DNA of 64,000 nucleotides from Aspergillus flavus (GCF_009017415.1 NC_092407.1:5132381-5196380), one strand, 5' to 3'. Numbered from the stretch's first letter, positions 36,520 through 50,175 are shown. Notes: generated by a model from the sequence alone, not told the origin. Program-made: numbers and translations.

Positions 36520-39500
36520 TAATCTTTATTAAATATAGTAAATAATAAACTAGATTAATTATAATTAATCTAGTATTAATCTTACTATTTTAACTAATTA
36601 TAAAAATATATTATTAATAATATTAAAAAATTTTATTTATTAATTTTATATAAAAAGAAGATATATTTTTTATTAAAAATTTTATTAAAACTATTATTTT
36701 CTATAATTAAAATATATATAAATATAACTATTATTCTACTATATAGTAGCTATAGAGTCTTATATCTCTATAACTAATAGATATTCTTAACTTTTATTTA
36801 ATATAGAGATAAAATACTAATATATTTTTACTATATTTATTTAAAAAATATACTATATATTATATATTTTAGTAATTTTTTATTTTTATTATAAATAACT
36901 ATAATACTTAGAATATTTTAATAAATAATTAATTTAAAGATAAATTATTATATAAGTACTATAGAACTAGAGATTTTTTTAAATATAGTAATTAATATAT
37001 AATAATATAATCTATTATAACTTAATATAATAACGCGTTTTAATAAAATATAATTATAGAATTAATTTTTTCTTTTAGTTTTTTAATCTTTAAGTATATT
37101 TTATATATTTTTTATCTATTAATCTTTAAATTAATTATATCTAGATATATTATTTTATTTATTCTATTATTAAAAGATAATATTATATTATTTTTATTTA
37201 TATTTTAAATCTTTATAGCTAATATTTAAAATATAATAGAAAATATACTATTTTTATCTATTTCTATATTTTTTTTAATTTAATTTTATATAAATATAAT
37301 AACAAAAGTCAATTATTTAGTATTCTACTAAATTAAAGAAATTAATAGTTTTTAAAATTTAATAAAATTAATCTCTTTTTATATATAAATAAAGAAAAAT
37401 AGATAAGATTTAATTAAAATAAAATATTAAAAAATAAATATTAGTTATCTAGAATAATTTTTTCTAAAATATTAAATTTTTAAATAGTAATCTAAAGATT
37501 TTTTATATCTATTATTTTTATAGTTTTATTTATCTATTAATTAATAGATTAAAAATAAATTTAATAAATTATTATTAAAAAAAAGACTATAAAAAAAATT
37601 TTTTTTAATAAATTTAAAATAAATAATTATTAAGATAATATTTTATAAATTAATAAAATCTATTATTTAAATTATAGTTTAATTATTTTTAGTTATATTA
37701 ATTAATATTTTTTTTTAAAAAAATAATTCTATTATTTATAGTAATTAAAAATTTTTTAACTAAACTCTTTATTTTATTATTATCTATTAATTATTATTTT
37801 AAATAATTAAATATATATAGTTTAAATAAATAATTATTTTTATTACTATTTTTTTATTATATTAATACTATTTTTATTTTTTAAATTATATATAAATTAA
37901 AAAAAAATTAATAATATTATTAAATAAAATATATATCTAATTATTTTTTTAATTATTTAATAATATAAAGATTTTACTTATAATTAATTATTAAATTAAT
38001 TTTAATTAAAAAGCTTTCTTAGCTATTATAAACTATTTTTTAACTAAAAATATAAAATATTATAAAATTTTTTTAGATTTTTAATTAATTTTTAATATTT
38101 ATAAAAATAAATTATTAATTAATATTATACTAGAAATTCTATATAGATATAATTTAATATATTAAATATTTAAAATTATAATAAATAATATAAATAATAA
38201 TAGAATAATATTTTCTATTTTTACTATAAAGCTTAAGATATAGCTATTTTAACTTTAAAATATATTTATTAATTATAAATTATTAAAAATTATTAAAATT
38301 TAATATTATATTTTCTATTTTATTTATATAATTTAGCTTACTATTATTATTTTATTTTAAAAATTTTTATTTAAAATGCTGAACGATAAGATTTAATATA
38401 ATTAAAAAAATAAAAAAAAGATTTTAATAATTTATTAAAATATTATATAAATAATTAAAAAGATTAATTATTTAAAATTTTTAACTATAAATTTAAAAAA
38501 TTTTAAAAAAATCTTTTTCTAGAATCTCTATTATCTATAGATATAAAAAATTTTTAAAAAAAATTTTTTTATAATATTCTATATTACTAGTAATTATTTT
38601 AATTAATTTATAGATTTAGAAGATTATAAAATTTATTAATATTAATTTTTAATATTAAAAATAATTTTAATTTTTTAAAAAATTTAATATTAAATTAGTA
38701 ATTCTTTTATTTTTTAACTATAAAATTTAATAAAACTTAATATATTTTATAATATATTATATTTTAAAATTTTATTAATCTATTAAAAATTTTATTTAAT
38801 ATTAAAATAATAGTAATATCTTTTATTTTTTATTTAAATCTATTAAATAAAAATAGTTTAAATATTTAATAAAGCTTCTATTTCTATTTTATCTTTTTAT
38901 AATCTATTTTTTAAATAATTAAAAATCTATAATATATAAGATATATAATATTTATAATAATCTATTTAATTATTTAAATATATTAATTAATTATTTTATA
39001 AAAAAATATATACTCTAGAAATAATAGATTTTTAATAATTTTAAAAATATTTATTAAAAATTTTAAAAATATTATTATTAAATATACTAGACTAAGAGTT
39101 ATATCTATATAATTATAATAATTTTAGATTTAATATTAAAATTTAAAATATTTATAAAAAATCTTTAGTTTAATAATAATATAAATTAGTTTTATAAATA
39201 TTAATAAATCTTTAAAAAAATATTTAATTTTTACTATTATTATAATTTAAATATTAATATATAATTAATAGTTTTAGATTTAATTTTAAATTTAAATAAA
39301 ATCTTTTTTTATTACTTTAAATAATAAAAATAATTATCTTTTTTAAAAATATATAAAAAATTTAAGATTTATTTTAATTTTAAAAATATATTATCTTTAT
39401 TTTTCTATATAATAATATTAATTAGTCTTTAATTTAAATATAATTAATTTAATTAATATTTTTATTTACTAAAAATTTTACTATAATAATTTCTCTATTT

Positions 39501-40202
39501 TTTATTATATAGTATAGAATTTTTTAACTATTATAATAAATAATATTAAAATTAAATATCTATTTAATAATACTCAAGATATTTATTATTATTATTAAAA
39601 CTATTTTTATTTTAATATAATTAAAATAATAATACTTTAAATATATATAGATTAATTTATAATTTATAAAAAATTTAAAAATATTTTAAATAATATAGAT
39701 CTAGAGAATATTATTTTTTTAATTAATAATAAATAAAATAATAATATAAAGAATTTAATTTATATTAATAATATAAAGAATATAAATAATTTAAAAAATA
39801 ATTTTAAGCTAAAAAATAGTTCTATATTAATTAATTAAACTATAAAATCTTTTTTATTTATTTTTAATTTTATATATATCTAAGAATAGATAGATATTTA
39901 TATATTTTATAATTTATAATATTATAATTAATATCTAGAATAATATAAAAAATAATATTATCTAGTTTTTTATTTATAATTAAAATCTAGAAATTTTATT
40001 TTTTAAATTATTTAATTATTTCTAGTATAATTATTGCTTTTATAATTAAATAATTAATATATAATAAATTATTAATTATAACTAATAATATCTCTATAAA
40101 TAAAATAAATTAAAAGAAATATAATAAGTATAATAAAATTATTCTATATTAATTACTAATTAATCTATAATTATTAATTTAATTACTATAATTTAATCTA
40201 CT

Positions 40203-40352
40203 CTAGTCTATAGTTAACTATAATTAAAAGATTAATTAATCTTAATCTAATTTAACCGAGAATTGGTTAAGGAATTTTATACCTTAATCTAACCAACCCT
40301 AATTAGATTAGATTATAGCTAGATTATAACAGTTAGATTATGCCACTCTAGT
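40203..40352. repeat. Possible second copy of the miniature element
   Basis: The right end read on the minus strand is TAGAGTGGCATAATC, resembling the terminus of the element at 36364-36519. The interior again carries TAATCTA/TAGATTA words. Boundaries are uncertain. Confidence 0.25.
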
Positions 40353-41000
40353 TTAATTAAAGCTATATAAAAAATAATATTATATTAATTTATATATTTA
40401 TACATACTTTTTATAAATTTTAACTATTTAATATTACTATTTTTTTACTATTAAAAAGCTTATCTAGAGATCTAATTAAATCTAAAATATACTATAGATT
40501 TAATTATATTAAGAAAATCAATTTTTTAAAGATATATTTTTAGATCTATATAAAGATTCTTATTAATAATAATATCTATAACATTTTTAAAATTACTATT
40601 TTAATTTCTTTAAGTTCTAAATATATTCTTTTTTAATTAATAATTTAATTTAAAATCTTTATATTTTTATATAGTAGATCTAGTGGTTAAAATAGTTTAA
40701 TATTTAAAATATTTTATATAGTTAAGTAATTAAAGAAATTAAAATCTATATTTAAAAAACTATTTAAAAATTGATCTTATAGTCTTAATTTATTTATTAT
40801 ATTAAAATTAATTTAAATTAACTAATTAAAAATACTAAATAAATTATAAATAATATAATAATATTAAAATATTAATTAAAATAATACTAGACCGTGTATA
40901 AAAAATAGTTTAAAAAATAAAAATACTCTATTAAATAGATTATTTTTAAAGAAGATATATTAATATCTAAAGCCTAAATTTTTAATATAGCGGCGCGTGG

Positions 41001-41902
41001 CCCGCTCGCTTGTATAGCCCGCTCACTTACCAATTACGTTATGAGTCATTTAATGTTTAGTGCAGTATGTGCTTGGAGGGACTACAGGCTCGGCGCCAAG
41101 TGTTGACATTCGAGCTTGACAGTGTATATTTGCAAGATTCCCGAGTTTATTCAGCCGGCCGTGCTAAAAATCCTCGACTGAAGGATTTAAAAACATGTTT
41201 ACCTGAAGTACTTGCGCCGCGGAAATGTATATCCTGTTCGATTTCGACCCTACGAGACAGTTCAGCGCGAATATCGGCTTTCGGACTTCTCCCGAGGCAA
41301 AGTAGGATTTTGCGATTTTCGGGAGTCTGATTTGTGGGGAATTAAACTAGTCCTGTAAATAAATGTCATTGTTATATAAGTCACTCCATATAGATCGATC
41401 TGGAAGCATTTAATTAGGTTAGGTAATGAGTTTACGGAACATTCACTTCCGCATGGCCTCAAATCATCACCAACTATTTCTGGGTTTTGTAAAAACCAAG
41501 ATCGAGTGAAAGTTGCATACCTCTCGGCGGGTCTTGCGGTCCCGAAACGGATTCAACTAGTGTATTTTACCCGACGCTATGGAAATTTCAATGTCACGGT
41601 AATGGTTATCAGATCATCTGATAGGGTTAAGATGATCACGCACATGGAAGTCAGAGTGGAAAGAGGGGATACTACCGTGTAGTAGTATGTAGGATTGTGA
41701 CGACGATGGATACTCTCGCGTAATACCTGGCAAGCCTGCAGAGACAGGATTTTCACCGGACGGGAAGCCAGGTCGGGTTAGGGGACTGGAACGGACCCCA
41801 GGCCAACACAAACAGGGATCACTCAAAGACACACCACGGTAGCTTTTCGTCGATTCCCCTTGCTGCGGTCAATTGCACGCATCGAGACTGCGATTGTCTA
41901 GG
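41001..41902. other. ABC-transporter upstream region, no gene seen
   Basis: Composition returns to normal just before 41,001. No open frame is credible. The one feature of note is the pair of GATA-type iron-repressor sites at 41606-41624. Confidence 0.5.
41606..41624. promoter_or_regulatory. Inverted pair of SreA-type GATA sites
   Basis: TTATCAGAT and ATCTGATAG sit back to back, separated by one C, about 280 bases upstream of the ABC-transporter ATG. The first is a perfect match, on the minus strand, to ATCWGATAA, the consensus for the iron-responsive GATA repressor SreA in Aspergillus. The second differs at the last base. Iron repression of the gene is inferred. Confidence 0.6.
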
Positions 41903-44900
41903 ATGCCGGCATCTGAGGTTTCAAATAGCAATCAGCCAGAAGGAACTCCAGAAGAGAAAGGACGAGGACGAGCAGTTGTATGAACCATCTACCATCTCGC
42001 CAGGCCATCGCTGGCAATGACTGACGGAGCATAGGTCGAACATGTCTCGAAGTCCATTCCTAAGTGCAAGGATATCAAGACCTTGTTCGCCTTCATCCGC
42101 CTGTTATTCTCGCTGAACTACACCGCACTTGATATACTGCTCATGGTCGTGGGAACCTTTTTTGCCATTGCCGCAGGAGTTCCAGAGCCATTGCTTGGTA
42201 TCGTGCTGGGTCAACTGATCAATGAGCTTAATACGGTCGCCTGTTCCGCAACGCAGTACAACCCCTCCTCCGTCCGAACAAAAGTCCTGTACCTGATCTA
42301 CATTACGATCTTCAATTTTGTGAGCATCTACATATATGCGGCATGCTGGGCACTCGTCAGCGAGCGACTGGCTCGTCGCTATCGCAAGGCATACTTCCGA
42401 AGCGTGGTCCGCCAGGAGGCAGCATTCCATGACAGTTTACCTTCAGGTCAGGTCATCTCCCGGCTGGTCAGTGATATCGAGACGGTACAATCTGGAACGT
42501 CCGAGAAAGTGGGCATCTATATGGCGACCCTGTCGTACTTTGTTACGGCGTACATCGTGGCGTTTATAAAAGTCCCAGTGATCGCGGGCATTCTCATTGC
42601 CATCGTGCCATGTTTCTTCGCGATGGCTCTCGTTGGCGGCCACCTCACCTCGCGGTATGGGAGCCGCGTGGGCAAACACATCGACCTGGCCACCTCCATC
42701 GCATCGTCCAGTCTGTCCCATCTCAAGATTGTGCATGCCTTCAATGCGCATCAACGTTTGGAGGATCTCTTCTCCTCGCACCTGTCCAACTCCCAGAAGG
42801 ATGCGTTGAAAAAGGCGGCGGTACATGCGGCGCAGATGGGCACACTCTTCTTTGTGGTCTACTCATCTAATGCACTAGCCTACTGGAAAGGAGCACATTT
42901 GATAGCGGACTCAATCGACGGCCGCAACTCTGGTGTCTCCGTAGGCGCGGTATATACCGTGATATTTATTCTCATCGATGGTAAGCTATCTACCGACTCC
43001 ACAGATCGTTTTCCACTTCACGGTTACCAACTAACGCGAAACAGCGTCATTTATCCTGAGCCAGGTTTCCCCTTATATGCATGTCTTCAGTGCCGCAGCA
43101 AGTGCTTCCGAGCGCCTGTTAGAAGTGATCAACCGCCCCTCCACCATCGACGGCACCTCCAACACGGGGGGGAAGTGTGCAGATCTTCGCGAGGAAGAAA
43201 TCAAATTCAACGACGTGCACTTTACGTATCCGGCTCGATCAGAGAATGTCGTCTTGCAGGGTGTTACTTTTTCAATTCCTCCTAGACAGCACACTGCTAT
43301 TGTTGGTCCCTCCGGAGGAGGCAAGTCCACTATTGTCGCCCTCTTGGAACGATTCTACGACCCGTCTACAGGAAGTATCTGTATTGGCCCACAGGATATT
43401 CGGCACGTCAACGTGGCCAATCTCCGAGGGCAAATGGGCTTTGTCCAGCAAGAGTCGCAGCTCTTTAATCGGTCAATCCTGGAGAATATCGCATATGGCC
43501 TGGTCGGGTCAGTAGAGCATGAAGACTTGGTGGAGGTGATCCTGGATATGAGTCTCACTGGCGTCGTGGCTGAGCTTCAATCAGGATGCACGGAAGAGGA
43601 AGTCCTCAGAAACTGTGATCCCAGAATCTCCGAGATTATCAGACGGGCGAAGGTGGCAGCGGACAAAGCCAATGCTCTTTCGTTCATCGAAACACTGCAA
43701 TTCGGAATAGCAACTAGTGTGGGCACCGCGGGTGGCCAGCTCAGTGGTGGCCAACGGCAACGCATTGCCCTCGCCACTGCCCTTATTCGTGAGCCCAAAC
43801 TGCTCATCCTGGATGAGGCAACAGCGGCACTCGATTCAATGAGCGAACAGCTGATTCAGGCCGCCCTGCTGAAGGTATCTGGAACCACCACGATCGTCTC
43901 TATCGCGCACCGCTTAGCAGCCGTTAAGGATGCCGACCAAATTGTGGTCATAGAGAAAGGCCGTGTAGCTGAATATGGCTCTTCCCAGCAACTACTAGAT
44001 AGTGGTGGCATGTATGCAAAGATGATTGGTTTGCAGAGAATGGACAATGCGGAAGCTGATGGCGCGAAGGCGTTAGCCAGCCGTGCTAACACCCTTACTG
44101 GTTCCGAAACCCTGGAGTCAACTATTGACGAGAAAGCTGTCCTGCAGGAGAAGCAGGAAGTCGACTTGACAACGGATCAGCCATCAGGTGAAGCCAAGAG
44201 GACATCTAGTACCGTGCACGCACCCGAAGAAGAGATTCCGACTCGATCAAAGCGCCTCACCACGAGGATATACTTCTCATTCATTCGCCCCAATCTGCTA
44301 CCTATTATCCTAGGGCTGGGTATGTCCGTAATTATCGGTGGGAGCTACAGTGCAAACGCAATTCTGTTTGGGAATACTGTCGGAGGACTTAGCCCATGCA
44401 AGGGTACACCCAACATCCGACACAGTGGGAACTTGTTTGGCCTTATGTTTTTTATCGTGGGGCTTATCGAGCTTTTTGCAAACATTATGGGTGGATGCGC
44501 GTATGGATGGGCTGCAGACCAGACATTATATCGGGTCCGCGTGGCCTCACTTCGATCACTCCTGAGCCAGAGCTTGACATGGCATAGTACTGGTGGGCGA
44601 AGTCCGGGAACACTTATTGCATATATCACAGGAGACGCGTCGGCTATTAGTGGCTTGACTGGAACCACAATTGGGCTTCTCCTCGCGACCACTGTGAATC
44701 TCTTTGCGGGTATAATCATTTCGTTCATCGTGGCATGGAAAATATCCATCGTGCTGGTGCCCACAATACCAGTTCTTCTATTGGCTGGGGTGATGAAACT
44801 GCGAGTGCAGAGTGAATTTGCCGAACGGCATAAGAAGGCATTCTCCCGGGCCACAGAGATCACAGTCGAAGCGCTTGGGAACTTGCGTTTCGTTGCCGGA

Positions 44901-46091
44901 TTCTCGCTGGAGAAACAGCTCTACCGGGAGTTCCTATTCTCTATCCAGGGACCATACCAAAGGACCATGAAGGCTATTACCTGGGGAAACTTCTGGTTGG
45001 CAGCGGCATTTAGTGTTAGTAACCTCATCAGCGCCCTTGCGTACTGGTGGGGCTCTAAACAGATTGCCTCGGGTCTATACTCGCAGTCGCAGTTCTTCAT
45101 CGTTTTGCCGGCTTTACTGTTCAGCACACAGTCATGCGGCCAGATGTTAGCCTTGGCCCCTGATCTGTCGAAGGCAGGGAAGGCGGCATCGCGGATCGTT
45201 GACCTCGTGAGTACACACTCCAGCGAACGGGAATTCGGCGGTGGCGATGTCCATCGGGCCCTGATATCTGGACCGGGAAAGTCGGATGCGGACATTGAGG
45301 CGAATGAGCGTTCCGAATCCGCGTCCTGTAGAACTGGCCAAATGCCAGTGGGGGCAGAGCTCCGGGACGTGGAGTTCTCATACCCTACATCACCGGATAC
45401 CCCAATCCTCAAGGGCTTGACCGTCACATTTGAACCAGGGAGATTCTACGCACTCGTTGGGCCGAGTGGCTCCGGTAAATCCACTATCTTTGCTATGTTA
45501 GAACGTTTCTACTATCCCTCTGCTGGATCGATTTTCATCAACGGCCAGGATGTGACCCGTGTCTTGTCGACTAACTTTAGGGACGACATTGCTATCGTGC
45601 CTCAAGAGAATGTGCTTTTTGAGGGAACAGTGGCGTTCAATATTGCCCTGGGGGCAAGACCGGGGTATACGCCAACACAGGCCGAGATTGAGGAGGCGTG
45701 TAAACTGGCTCACATTCACGACGTGATCGCGGAGCTGCCTCAGGGATACGAGACGATCTGTACAAATGCCGGGAAGCAGTTCTCCGGAGGGCAACGGCAG
45801 CGTCTCTCGATTGCCAGGGCCTTGATCCGCAAGCCCGGCCTCTTACTGCTCGATGAATCCACGAGCGCCCTGGATGGTGAGTCGGAAGGCAAAATTCAAG
45901 ACGCCTTGTCGGGATTTATGGGCAAGACGACTGTTGTTGCCATTGCGCATCGTTTGCGGACTATCTATCGTGCGGACCGGATTTTCCTTATCCAGGGGGG
46001 TCGGTGTGTGGACCGTGGGACTCATACGGAGCTGATTGAGCGGAGTGAAATGTATCGCGAGAGTGTGCTGCATCAGTCGCTCGATATCTGA
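41903..46091 (+). CDS. SitT-like full ABC transporter (MDR/ABCB type) of the siderophore cluster
   Basis: I join 41903-41977, 42035-42980 and 43045-46091, giving 1,355 residues. Introns are 57 bp (with a CTGAC branch sequence) and 64 bp. Exon 1 encodes a short charged leader (MPASEVSNSNQPEG). The layout is TMD1-NBD1-TMD2-NBD2. NBD1 has Walker A GPSGGGKST, signature LSGGQRQR and Walker B LLILDEAT; NBD2 has GPSGSGKST, FSGGQRQR and LLLLDEST. Both sites look competent. A charged linker (about residues 665-740) joins the halves. In A. fumigatus the SidD siderophore cluster contains an ABC transporter, SitT, beside an MFS gene; the same pairing occurs here. It likely exports or moves siderophore or intermediates across a membrane. 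A general drug exporter remains possible. The gene converges with the MFS gene. Confidence 0.88.
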
Positions 46092-46426
46092 TGCCTAGAA
46101 GTTATTAGGTAGATTGATAATATAGAAGTTCGGAGATGTTATTCTCCATAGAAAAATGATTTATACAATCATAGGATACAATCATAGGTACTTATTATAG
46201 CTAGGTAGAATTAGGATTATAGACGGTCGTAATGTATATAGACACCGCATAACGGTTGAGAGACGATCTATTCAGGAAACAGAAGATCAATGATAGAAGT
46301 AGCGATTGTCTGGATCGCAAGACAGGTAAACTCTACGCACGCACACACACACCGTAACTCTGAAGAGGAAGATATAGGCTCACCTTCCCTTTCCCAGAGC
46401 CTGCGCTTCCCACATCCCGTCCCACC
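46092..46426. other. Convergent 3' region, no gene seen
   Basis: 335 bases between the ABC and MFS stop codons. They contain a short repeated phrase (ATAGAAGT/ATACAATCATAGG occurs twice within 46,140-46,190) and a CACACACACAC run near 46,343. Confidence 0.5.
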
Positions 46427-48337
46427 CTAAAGCATCACACCCTTATTTTGCTTCTGGTCCACATTCAAATTCTTCCACACGGCAATACATGGGAAGCCCA
46501 ACGCAATAACAGCGGTAGTGGCAATGCAACTGTACTTCTGGCTGTCACCCCACGCATTGTTGATGGCAGTGCGCACTTCTGACCCCATGGGATATGCCAT
46601 CTGCGTGAGATACCCGCCGAGATAGATGTCAACCCAGTCACCCTTAGCGTCTAGGGGTAACCCGTCCTGGAGTCTCTCAGGAAAGACATTGGTGTAAACA
46701 GCAGATGCGATAGCGCTGCCCGCCGCGCCACCTAAACTGGCGAAAAGCCCTAGGATCGAGAGCATCATTGGAACGCCGTCGTGATCAGCGGCACTCATCA
46801 CTGCCATATCTTGCCCAATAACTAACATCCCGCCGGCAAATGCGATGAAAATCTGGCACATAACAATATAGCCTATATTATCATGCTCCCCGCGGAAATG
46901 AATCATTAGTCCGGAGCCAAGTAGCATCAAGGGGAGGCCGAAGTAAAGACACGCGTTTTTAAAGTGTCTTGTTTGTCGGATATAGATTCCAAATAAGGGG
47001 GCCCAGAAACAGGACCCCACATTGTATATCTGGTTCATATACCCTGCGTTCGAGACGCTGAGATTGTAGACTACCATGCAGAAATTGAGAAAGTAGAGAT
47101 CCCAGGCCATATAGCCAAGATTGAGTAGTGCGGAAAGTATACAGGCACCGAGAACCGTCCGCTGCTTGAGCAGGTCGTATCGGATGAACTGCTTGCGAGC
47201 GAAGAACCGCTCCCACGCAACATAGACAAAGAAAAGGAAGAACCCAATGACTAGCATAGCGATAAATGTGGCCGATTTGTATTGGGCGCGTCCGTAGGTG
47301 GTGAGGCTGAATGGGAGGAGGAGCAGGATAAATGTTGCCATCAACAAGGCCGCACCGATCACTAGTATCAAGAAATGACTTAGTATAGAAGAACCTGCAA
47401 GTAACAGGATAGCGTACTAACCGTCGAATTCATGGATATAATGCTTAATCGATTGGATCCAGGTACGATCCTTGTGCGTTTTCTGATATAGGCCCATCTT
47501 TTGCGCCTTTCGTTCGTAGAATTTAAAAACAAGCGCGAGGGGCAGGAGGACAAAGGGAAAGATAATCGCAAATGCGCCGTACGCCCAGCGCCATGTTGTC
47601 ATACTCAAGAAGGACTGGGCGGCTAATGGGCCCGTAAATGAGGTGCAGATAAACGGTGTATTCGAGAATGCAAATGCAAATGCCCGGTTCCGCAGACCCG
47701 AGGTGTCGGCAAGGAAGACGTCGAGAATCAGGTAAATTGCGTTGTATCCAACCCAGTACATCACGTACCCCGCCGCGTAGCCACTCGGCCCGGTACAAGA
47801 TGCGAGCACAATGATACCCAACAAGAAAAGACCGGTAAATACCAGCATCCCCTCCGCTCGACCCCAGACATTCAGGATCTTTGCGATAGGGAGCTTCATC
47901 ACACCACCGACAACTGTGGCTAGGATGGCGGCGGTTGAGATTTCAGGGGCAGTCTTGAAATTCGAGTACGCATTGACAAGCACATTGCTGCCAATTGCCG
48001 AATGTAATGCTAGCATGAAGAAGCACACCCAAATCCTAAAGTGCAACGGCGGTTATTAGCCCATTTCCTTCAGATATCGCCACATGGAAAGCTTGACACG
48101 TCTATACCAGGCATATATTCCCCACAAAGCAGGCTTGCTCCAAACAAGTGCTGCCGCTTCGGCCTTCTTGACACCAGTCGCTTCACTATCAGCAAGGTCT
48201 CTCGTCCTTTCTTGCAGCTCCTTCGCATCTGGGCTCGGTAGGCTAGGCTTCTCGGGATCTGCTGCAGGTGTGGTGGTCACCTGGTCCGGAGATGCATTCA
48301 GGGCAAGCTGGGTATGCTGCGAAGGCAGGTTCATCAT
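46427..48337 (-). CDS. MFS siderophore-iron transporter (MirB/Sit1 family), three exons
   Basis: I join 48337-48084, 48035-47422 and 47361-46427, giving 600 residues. Introns are 48 and 60 bp. The ATG at 48337 is the first in frame; the frame upstream has no ATG. The N-terminal ~85 residues are hydrophilic ([17 protein letters not shown]). Fourteen or so hydrophobic helices follow. The stretch [37 protein letters not shown] is characteristic of fungal siderophore transporters, as are the [28 protein letters not shown] segment and the late [13 protein letters not shown] motif with its extracellular loop. These carriers take up ferric hydroxamates by proton symport at the plasma membrane. It is divergent from the NRPS with GATA sites between, so co-regulation is likely. 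Confidence 0.92.
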
Positions 48338-49095
48338 AATGGGTTCCGGTGTTGACACCTGAAAATCGAACTGTATGAGAAAGAAGGCAGCAATATGTTT
48401 ACGCGAGACCCATAATCCAGCCGTACAGCAGCAATATGTATACAAAAGGGAGGCACAGGTATGATCCGGCTACGGCTGTCCCAGTGACTACTAGTTGTGC
48501 GCTAGAGTTGAGTGCTACGAGAATAGGGCGAGAAAAATTTTCATCGGCGTGGTCCGGGACTGCAACCACGCGGCATCAAGATTTGACCGACAGACAAGAC
48601 TAGCTAGTTGTGATGAAAGCAAGAAATTGAAAATTACCGGTACAGGGAGATGTCCAATCCTAGGAACAGAGGGACGATGCTACGTTATGCTACCCAACAC
48701 GCGAATTCAAATCATCCCCAATTCAAGCTGAAATAGGACATTCCGGGAATATGCATGTGTCAACAACCCTGCCAATCCACACTACGACCCAACCGTGTCC
48801 ATATAAGCCCTCTTGGCGCACAGAAGGTATGAGTGGGCCGTGAACTCCATAGCAAATGCTTCGAAAGCTACGGTTCTGGGTATCGTAGCCACCAATGTCC
48901 GAAGAAGGGTACATACCAAAGCCTGAGCTAGCGCAATAATCTATGTATCGTATGATAGATGTGTGATCAGGCGAAATAAACATGTAATACCGGGATCATA
49001 ACCAGAGCTGGGCGGGAAGTGGACATAACTGGGAACTAACTAAATCAGGGTCCAGGGACCCTTGCTGGAGCCAGGACCACCAATCAGTTTATCAT

Positions 49096-49145
49096 ATCAG
49101 ATAGCAAGGAGTGGACCAACAACCCCTATCAATCTAATCTGATAA
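49096..49145. promoter_or_regulatory. SreA-type GATA sites in the divergent promoter
   Basis: ATCTGATAA at 49137-49145 matches the SreA consensus ATCWGATAA exactly. ATCAGATAG at 49096-49104 differs only at the last base. The two are 41 bases apart, roughly 780 bases from the MFS ATG and 1,030 from the NRPS ATG. Confidence 0.5.
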
Positions 49146-49380
49146 CTCGCAACCAATGTGTCCCAAGCTCCACTAGGAATCATATCCGCCACTAGTGCCG
49201 CAGCGATGTAACGCTGGATAAAAAACCTAGCGGTTCCTGTGAACGTTAGCAATTTTTTTGATGGAGAATCTTCCACGTTAGGGTGTGTCCGGTAGCAAGA
49301 CAATTAGCGTACGTCTGGGATCAATCGGGTGATTGCTAACCCCGGTATCGGCCCCAAAGAGTCCCTGTATTCGGTAAACC

Positions 49381-49734
49381 CTACATGAGACTGCCAGCGC
49401 CCACTTCAAACACCATAGGGAAACTGTTCTCTTTGCCGTTTGTACTACAGTGCCATCCAAGAGTACAGTTTAGAACTACTAGGTATATAGCCGTTTGGTG
49501 GTTCTCCAATTGGGGTGGTTGGAAACAGCGAACTACGTGGAATTTGTAGTGAGTTGCGTCATGACGGTTCGGTGAAATGGCGAACACAAGTCGAATTGGA
49601 TGTTTCGCTCTAGTGGACTTACTGAAGGTCACATTGGGAAGGGTGTGATGACCAATTTCCTGACTTGACGGCGCTACCGGGAAATATTGCAAGTACTCGG
49701 TGCTGCCAAGGTTGATGTCTCGGACAAGATCCAT
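49381..49734 (-). CDS. Doubtful small open frame of 117 residues
   Basis: Starts at a true ATG (49734) and contains a GTAAGT...CACGTAG stretch that could be an in-frame intron. Downstream of its TAG the same frame stays open for another 16 codons (GLPNTGTLWGRYRG). Segments such as YLVVLNC resemble the C-terminal part of some fungal HET-type proteins, but only faintly. It may be a remnant or chance. It sits inside the divergent promoter of the siderophore genes. Confidence 0.25.
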   Translation of the reverse strand: MDLVRDINLGSTEYLQYFPVAPSSQEIGHHTLPNVTFSKSTRAKHPIRLVFAISPNRHDATHYKFHVVRCFQPPQLENHQTAIYLVVLNCTLGWHCSTNGKENSFPMVFEVGAGSLM

Positions 49735-50175
49735 TTTCCTGCTGCTTTACAGATACTTTTTAACATGTAAGTTTCCACATTTCCGGGATTTTGAAAAATT
49801 ACCACCAATACGCCAAGGCATCAGGGTCCGAATTCCAGCATGATTCGACTCCAGGCTACGAAGGACACACCCTCTACGAACGGCAAGCGGCAAATACTGT
49901 TCGTTCTTCATTTGGGTCTCTTGCGCCCGATTGCTACCCTTAGCAATGGTCGCAGGAACGAAGGGGTGACGCTACGCAATGGGTGGGGATCACAATTTTG
50001 GCGCCTAATTCGGAAGTAAGACTGCGTAGTGGGGAGTGATGGCGACGGACGGTCGAGTGATATACGGTGTCGCGCAGGGGACTTCGGTAGCTCTCATCTT
50101 TGATATCTTGTAACAGCAAGCGCGTACACAATCTTTGGCGACAGTCAGAAAACCTCCCCCTTTCACGAGTCTAAA

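Larger units (their letters stand above)
34290..41000. other. AT-rich, RIP-like gene-empty island
   Basis: Nearly all bases are A or T and TA dinucleotides dominate. There is no coding sequence. The pattern is what repeat-induced C-to-T mutation leaves of old transposons. GC-normal inclusions are a short patch at 34,840-34,870 and the solo LTR at 35275-35823. The right border is sharp at about 40,990 (GGCGCGTGGCCCGC). Confidence 0.85.
48338..50175. other. Divergent MFS-NRPS intergenic region
   Basis: 1.8 kb with two GATA-type sites (listed) and one doubtful small open frame on the minus strand (49381-49734). Nothing else is recognised. Confidence 0.5.

Noticed and set aside
47395..47421. A 27-base intron in the MFS transporter using the nearer TTGCAG acceptor
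   Set aside because: Too short for a fungal spliceosomal intron. The 60-base alternative ending at ACTAG gives the better family junction EFDVIGA.
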